The notes beneath the pieces were generated by a model. It had not been told where the DNA came from. It ran no database searches and was given only the letters and a program-made list of their open reading frames with translations. This document shows positions 62,202 through 64,000 of a stretch of 64,000 nucleotides of DNA, piece by piece (positions within the stretch are counted from its first letter, which is position 1; each line of letters opens with the position of its first letter). Location of the stretch: contig JBQDBK010000003.1 of the NCBI GenBank assembly GCA_052090825.1, forward strand, positions 84,399 to 148,398. Reading direction: 5' to 3'. The translations under genes were made by a program, and so were the position numbers. The stretch comes from JBQDBK01 sp052090825 (lineage in GTDB: Bacteria > Bacillota > Clostridia > Tissierellales > Peptoniphilaceae).

Positions 62202-63009
62202 TATATTCATTTTTATTCAATAGATATATATTAGCTAATTCAATTTTCTCTTTTTTAAATTTGTTTATGATTTTCTGACGTATTTGACTGGAAGTTTCAA
62301 AATTATCATTTACATCTATAGTCCATATAGTAGCTCTTAAGTTTATTCCATATTGGTCCACCCTATTTATATAAACTTTAGTATGTCTTTCTCCATTAAC
62401 TTTTTCTTTATCACCTCTTGTATCCAAGGTTTTATCATGTTCTTCAATAATTAATTCCATAATTTCAATTGCCTTATCAATATCTTCTCCAGGCATTATA
62501 GCTATGTCTATAGGACTTCCAACTCTATCTACAGCCATATTACTATTTTCTATAATCTCATTACTTATTACTGAATTTGGTACTATGAGTTTAGTGTTAT
62601 AAAAGGTACGAATTACAGTATGCCTAGTTGTTATATCTTCTACAAAGCCTACAATATTTCTATCTACCAAATTTATCCTATCCCCTAAGGCAAAAGACGG
62701 AAAAATCGACATCATAAATCCTGCAATTACATTCTCAAACCCTTTTTGAAAGGCAAAGGCTAAAGCAGCTATTAAAAAACCTGATGACAGTAGGGCCGTT
62801 CTTGAAGCTTGTCTAAATCCTTCAAAAAGCATACCTATATTAAAAACTACCACTAAGATAATAAATAATTTTAATAAGTTTTTTAAGAATATAAAGCTTA
62901 TTTTATTTTTTATAAATTTAAATTTTTTAAAAACTAATTCTACTATAAAAATTCCAATTAATCCTAAAATTGAAAACTTCAATATTATTAATAAAGTTTC
63001 TAGATTCAT
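62194..63009 (-). CDS. Small-conductance mechanosensitive channel (MscS family)
   Basis: 271 residues: three spans, of which the pore helix is FLIAALAFAFQKGFENVIAG with the glycine/alanine packing of MscS, then the beta domain FALGDRINLVDRNIVGFVED and ITTRHTVIRTFYNTKLIVPN, and the C-terminal alpha/beta domain. It opens under membrane tension to release solutes. The ATG is preceded by AGAGGTAAAC. Its own promoter is not clear. Confidence 0.92.
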   Translation of the reverse strand: MNLETLLIILKFSILGLIGIFIVELVFKKFKFIKNKISFIFLKNLLKLFIILVVVFNIGMLFEGFRQASRTALLSSGFLIAALAFAFQKGFENVIAGFMMSIFPSFALGDRINLVDRNIVGFVEDITTRHTVIRTFYNTKLIVPNSVISNEIIENSNMAVDRVGSPIDIAIMPGEDIDKAIEIMELIIEEHDKTLDTRGDKEKVNGERHTKVYINRVDQYGINLRATIWTIDVNDNFETSSQIRQKIINKFKKEKIELANIYLLNKNEYKK

Positions 63010-63089
63010 GTTTACCTCTATTTCTATTTAAGTATTTTATTAAGTATAATCTCAAAAATTTTTCTAGTCAAGTTTTCATGAAATTAAAA

Positions 63090-63111
63090 AGGTCTAGCCT
63101 AAGCTAGACCT
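63090..63111 (-). terminator. Terminator after cstA
   Basis: AGGTCTAGC (63090-63098) pairs with GCTAGACCT (63103-63111), followed by TTTTTAATTT on the minus strand. Confidence 0.85.
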
Positions 63112-63124
63112 CGTTTTTTTCCTT

Positions 63125-64000
63125 CTAATCATTAGAAATGATATCTTTTCTTAACTTCGCAACTTTGCTAGTTAAAACATAGAACAGAATTGCTGCTATA
63201 AGACCAACTATATAACTTGCTCCATAACCTTCTGATCCAAATAACTTATCTAAGTTAAATCCTATTTCAGCATGAGCTATATAGCTAAATACTATAAATG
63301 AGTAAAAACAACCTGGAATAGTACTTATCCAATAATTTTTGCCATGTCTTTTTAAGTAAACTGTTGTTACAGCTAAGGCAAATACAGCTACTAATTGATT
63401 TGTGAATCCAAAATATCTCCATAATACTTTAAATCCATTTGCATTTGTCTTTGCAAAGTATAAAATTCCAATGGCTGGAATAAATAAAATCAATGATAGG
63501 ATTACTCTTTTTGCTGCAAGTTTTTGATCTATATTAAATTGTTCAGCTATCATTAATCTCAAAGATCTAAAAGCTGTATCTCCTGAAGTTATAGGTAGTA
63601 CAATAACTCCTATAATTGCTAATATACCTCCAATACTTCCCATAAAGTTTTTAGAAATAGCTCCTACCATTAAAGTAGCATTGGTATCAAGAGCTGTTCC
63701 TTTATTAAATACAACCATTGCACCTGCTGCCCATGCCATAGCTATAAATCCTTCTAAAATCATCATATTGTAGAAAGTTTTTCTTCCTTCATATTCAGAT
63801 GTAACTGTTCTGGAAATTAAAGTAGCTTGAGATCCATGAAAACCTGACATAATACCACAGGCAACTGTTATAAAGAATACTGGAATAAATTTTTGTCCAC
63901 CTGGATGAACACTTAAAAAACTACCTTCAGTCATAGCGTGTAAATTAACGCCACCATCTAATAGTATACCTATAAATACGCCTATTGATGATATTATTAG
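63125..64000 (-). CDS. Carbon starvation protein CstA family transporter, 5' end outside window
   Basis: 291 residues are visible and the frame stays open to base 64000, so the start lies beyond the window. DGGVNLHAMTEGSFLSVHPG, IPVFFITVACGIMSGFHGSQ and AMAWAAGAMVVFNKGTALDT are typical CstA. At least seven spans are present, ending in a short cytosolic tail. CstA/BtsT proteins import pyruvate or peptides coupled to protons. The internal methionine at 63934 is not the start: upstream codons continue the conserved pattern. Confidence 0.9.
   Translation of the reverse strand, partial: LIISSIGVFIGILLDGGVNLHAMTEGSFLSVHPGGQKFIPVFFITVACGIMSGFHGSQATLISRTVTSEYEGRKTFYNMMILEGFIAMAWAAGAMVVFNKGTALDTNATLMVGAISKNFMGSIGGILAIIGVIVLPITSGDTAFRSLRLMIAEQFNIDQKLAAKRVILSLILFIPAIGILYFAKTNANGFKVLWRYFGFTNQLVAVFALAVTTVYLKRHGKNYWISTIPGCFYSFIVFSYIAHAEIGFNLDKLFGSEGYGASYIVGLIAAILFYVLTSKVAKLRKDIISND

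Noticed and set aside
1..64000. CRISPR array, prophage, insertion sequence or genomic island
   Set aside because: No regularly spaced repeats, phage genes, transposases or shift in base composition were seen; the region reads as core chromosome.

Overview
The window is AT-rich, tightly packed, chromosomal DNA from a low-GC Gram-positive anaerobe. Gene content points to the Clostridia/Tissierellia side of the Firmicutes, and a Peptoniphilaceae-like coccus (Peptoniphilus or Anaerococcus type) is my best guess. The evidence is a type-Z zinc-ribbon S14, a C+ form L36, a KOW-domain protein between adk and infA, EtfAB, a butyryl/acetyl-CoA transferase of fermentative anaerobes, an iron alcohol dehydrogenase, strong AGGAGG ribosome sites, and hairpins with T-tails between most units. 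No rRNA, insertion sequence, prophage, integrase or CRISPR array is visible. The genus is inference.

Layout, left to right. (1) 1-8585: the start of a truncated secreted-protein gene with a structured leader, a UPF0210/ACT-domain pair, etfBA, a 33-residue membrane protein, malic enzyme, CoA-disulfide reductase with a rhodanese-like tail, and a GNAT protein. (2) 8642-15212: a complete phosphate operon pstS-pstC-pstA-pstB-phoU-phoB-phoR behind an 11-bp-periodic Pho-box-like array; its PstS has the two halves of the family in reversed order. (3) 15268-17840: a lone PTS_EIIC_2-type membrane protein and a convergent FAD oxidoreductase. (4) 18061-32143: the S10-spc-alpha ribosomal cluster, rpsJ to rplQ, with a clear promoter and a 210-nt leader; map and rpsD are not in their common places. 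(5) 32336-41190: two-domain polyphosphate kinase 2, a PadR-DUF1700-DUF4097 envelope module, nrdAB, a small membrane gene, a second one interrupted by an in-frame TGA, and YitT. (6) 41190-49339: trmL, an FAD dehydrogenase, iron alcohol dehydrogenase, GntR regulator, tRNA-Lys(CTT), CoA transferase and copper ATPase. (7) 49382-64000: rluA-addB-addA, an MltG-like protein with no catalytic domain, aldehyde dehydrogenase, ABC exporter, MurJ, MscS, and CstA running off the right edge.

The genes suggest a fermenter of organic acids and amino acids (EtfAB, malic enzyme, CoA transferase, alcohol and aldehyde dehydrogenases, CstA). Phosphate supply is handled by the Pst/Pho operon, and polyphosphate can be used through PPK2. 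The most unusual points are the permuted PstS, the TGA-interrupted membrane gene, the rhodanese domain without its cysteine, and an AddB-like nuclease without Walker A or iron-sulfur cysteines. I did not find a clearly new multi-gene system; the permuted PstS is the strongest candidate for something undescribed.
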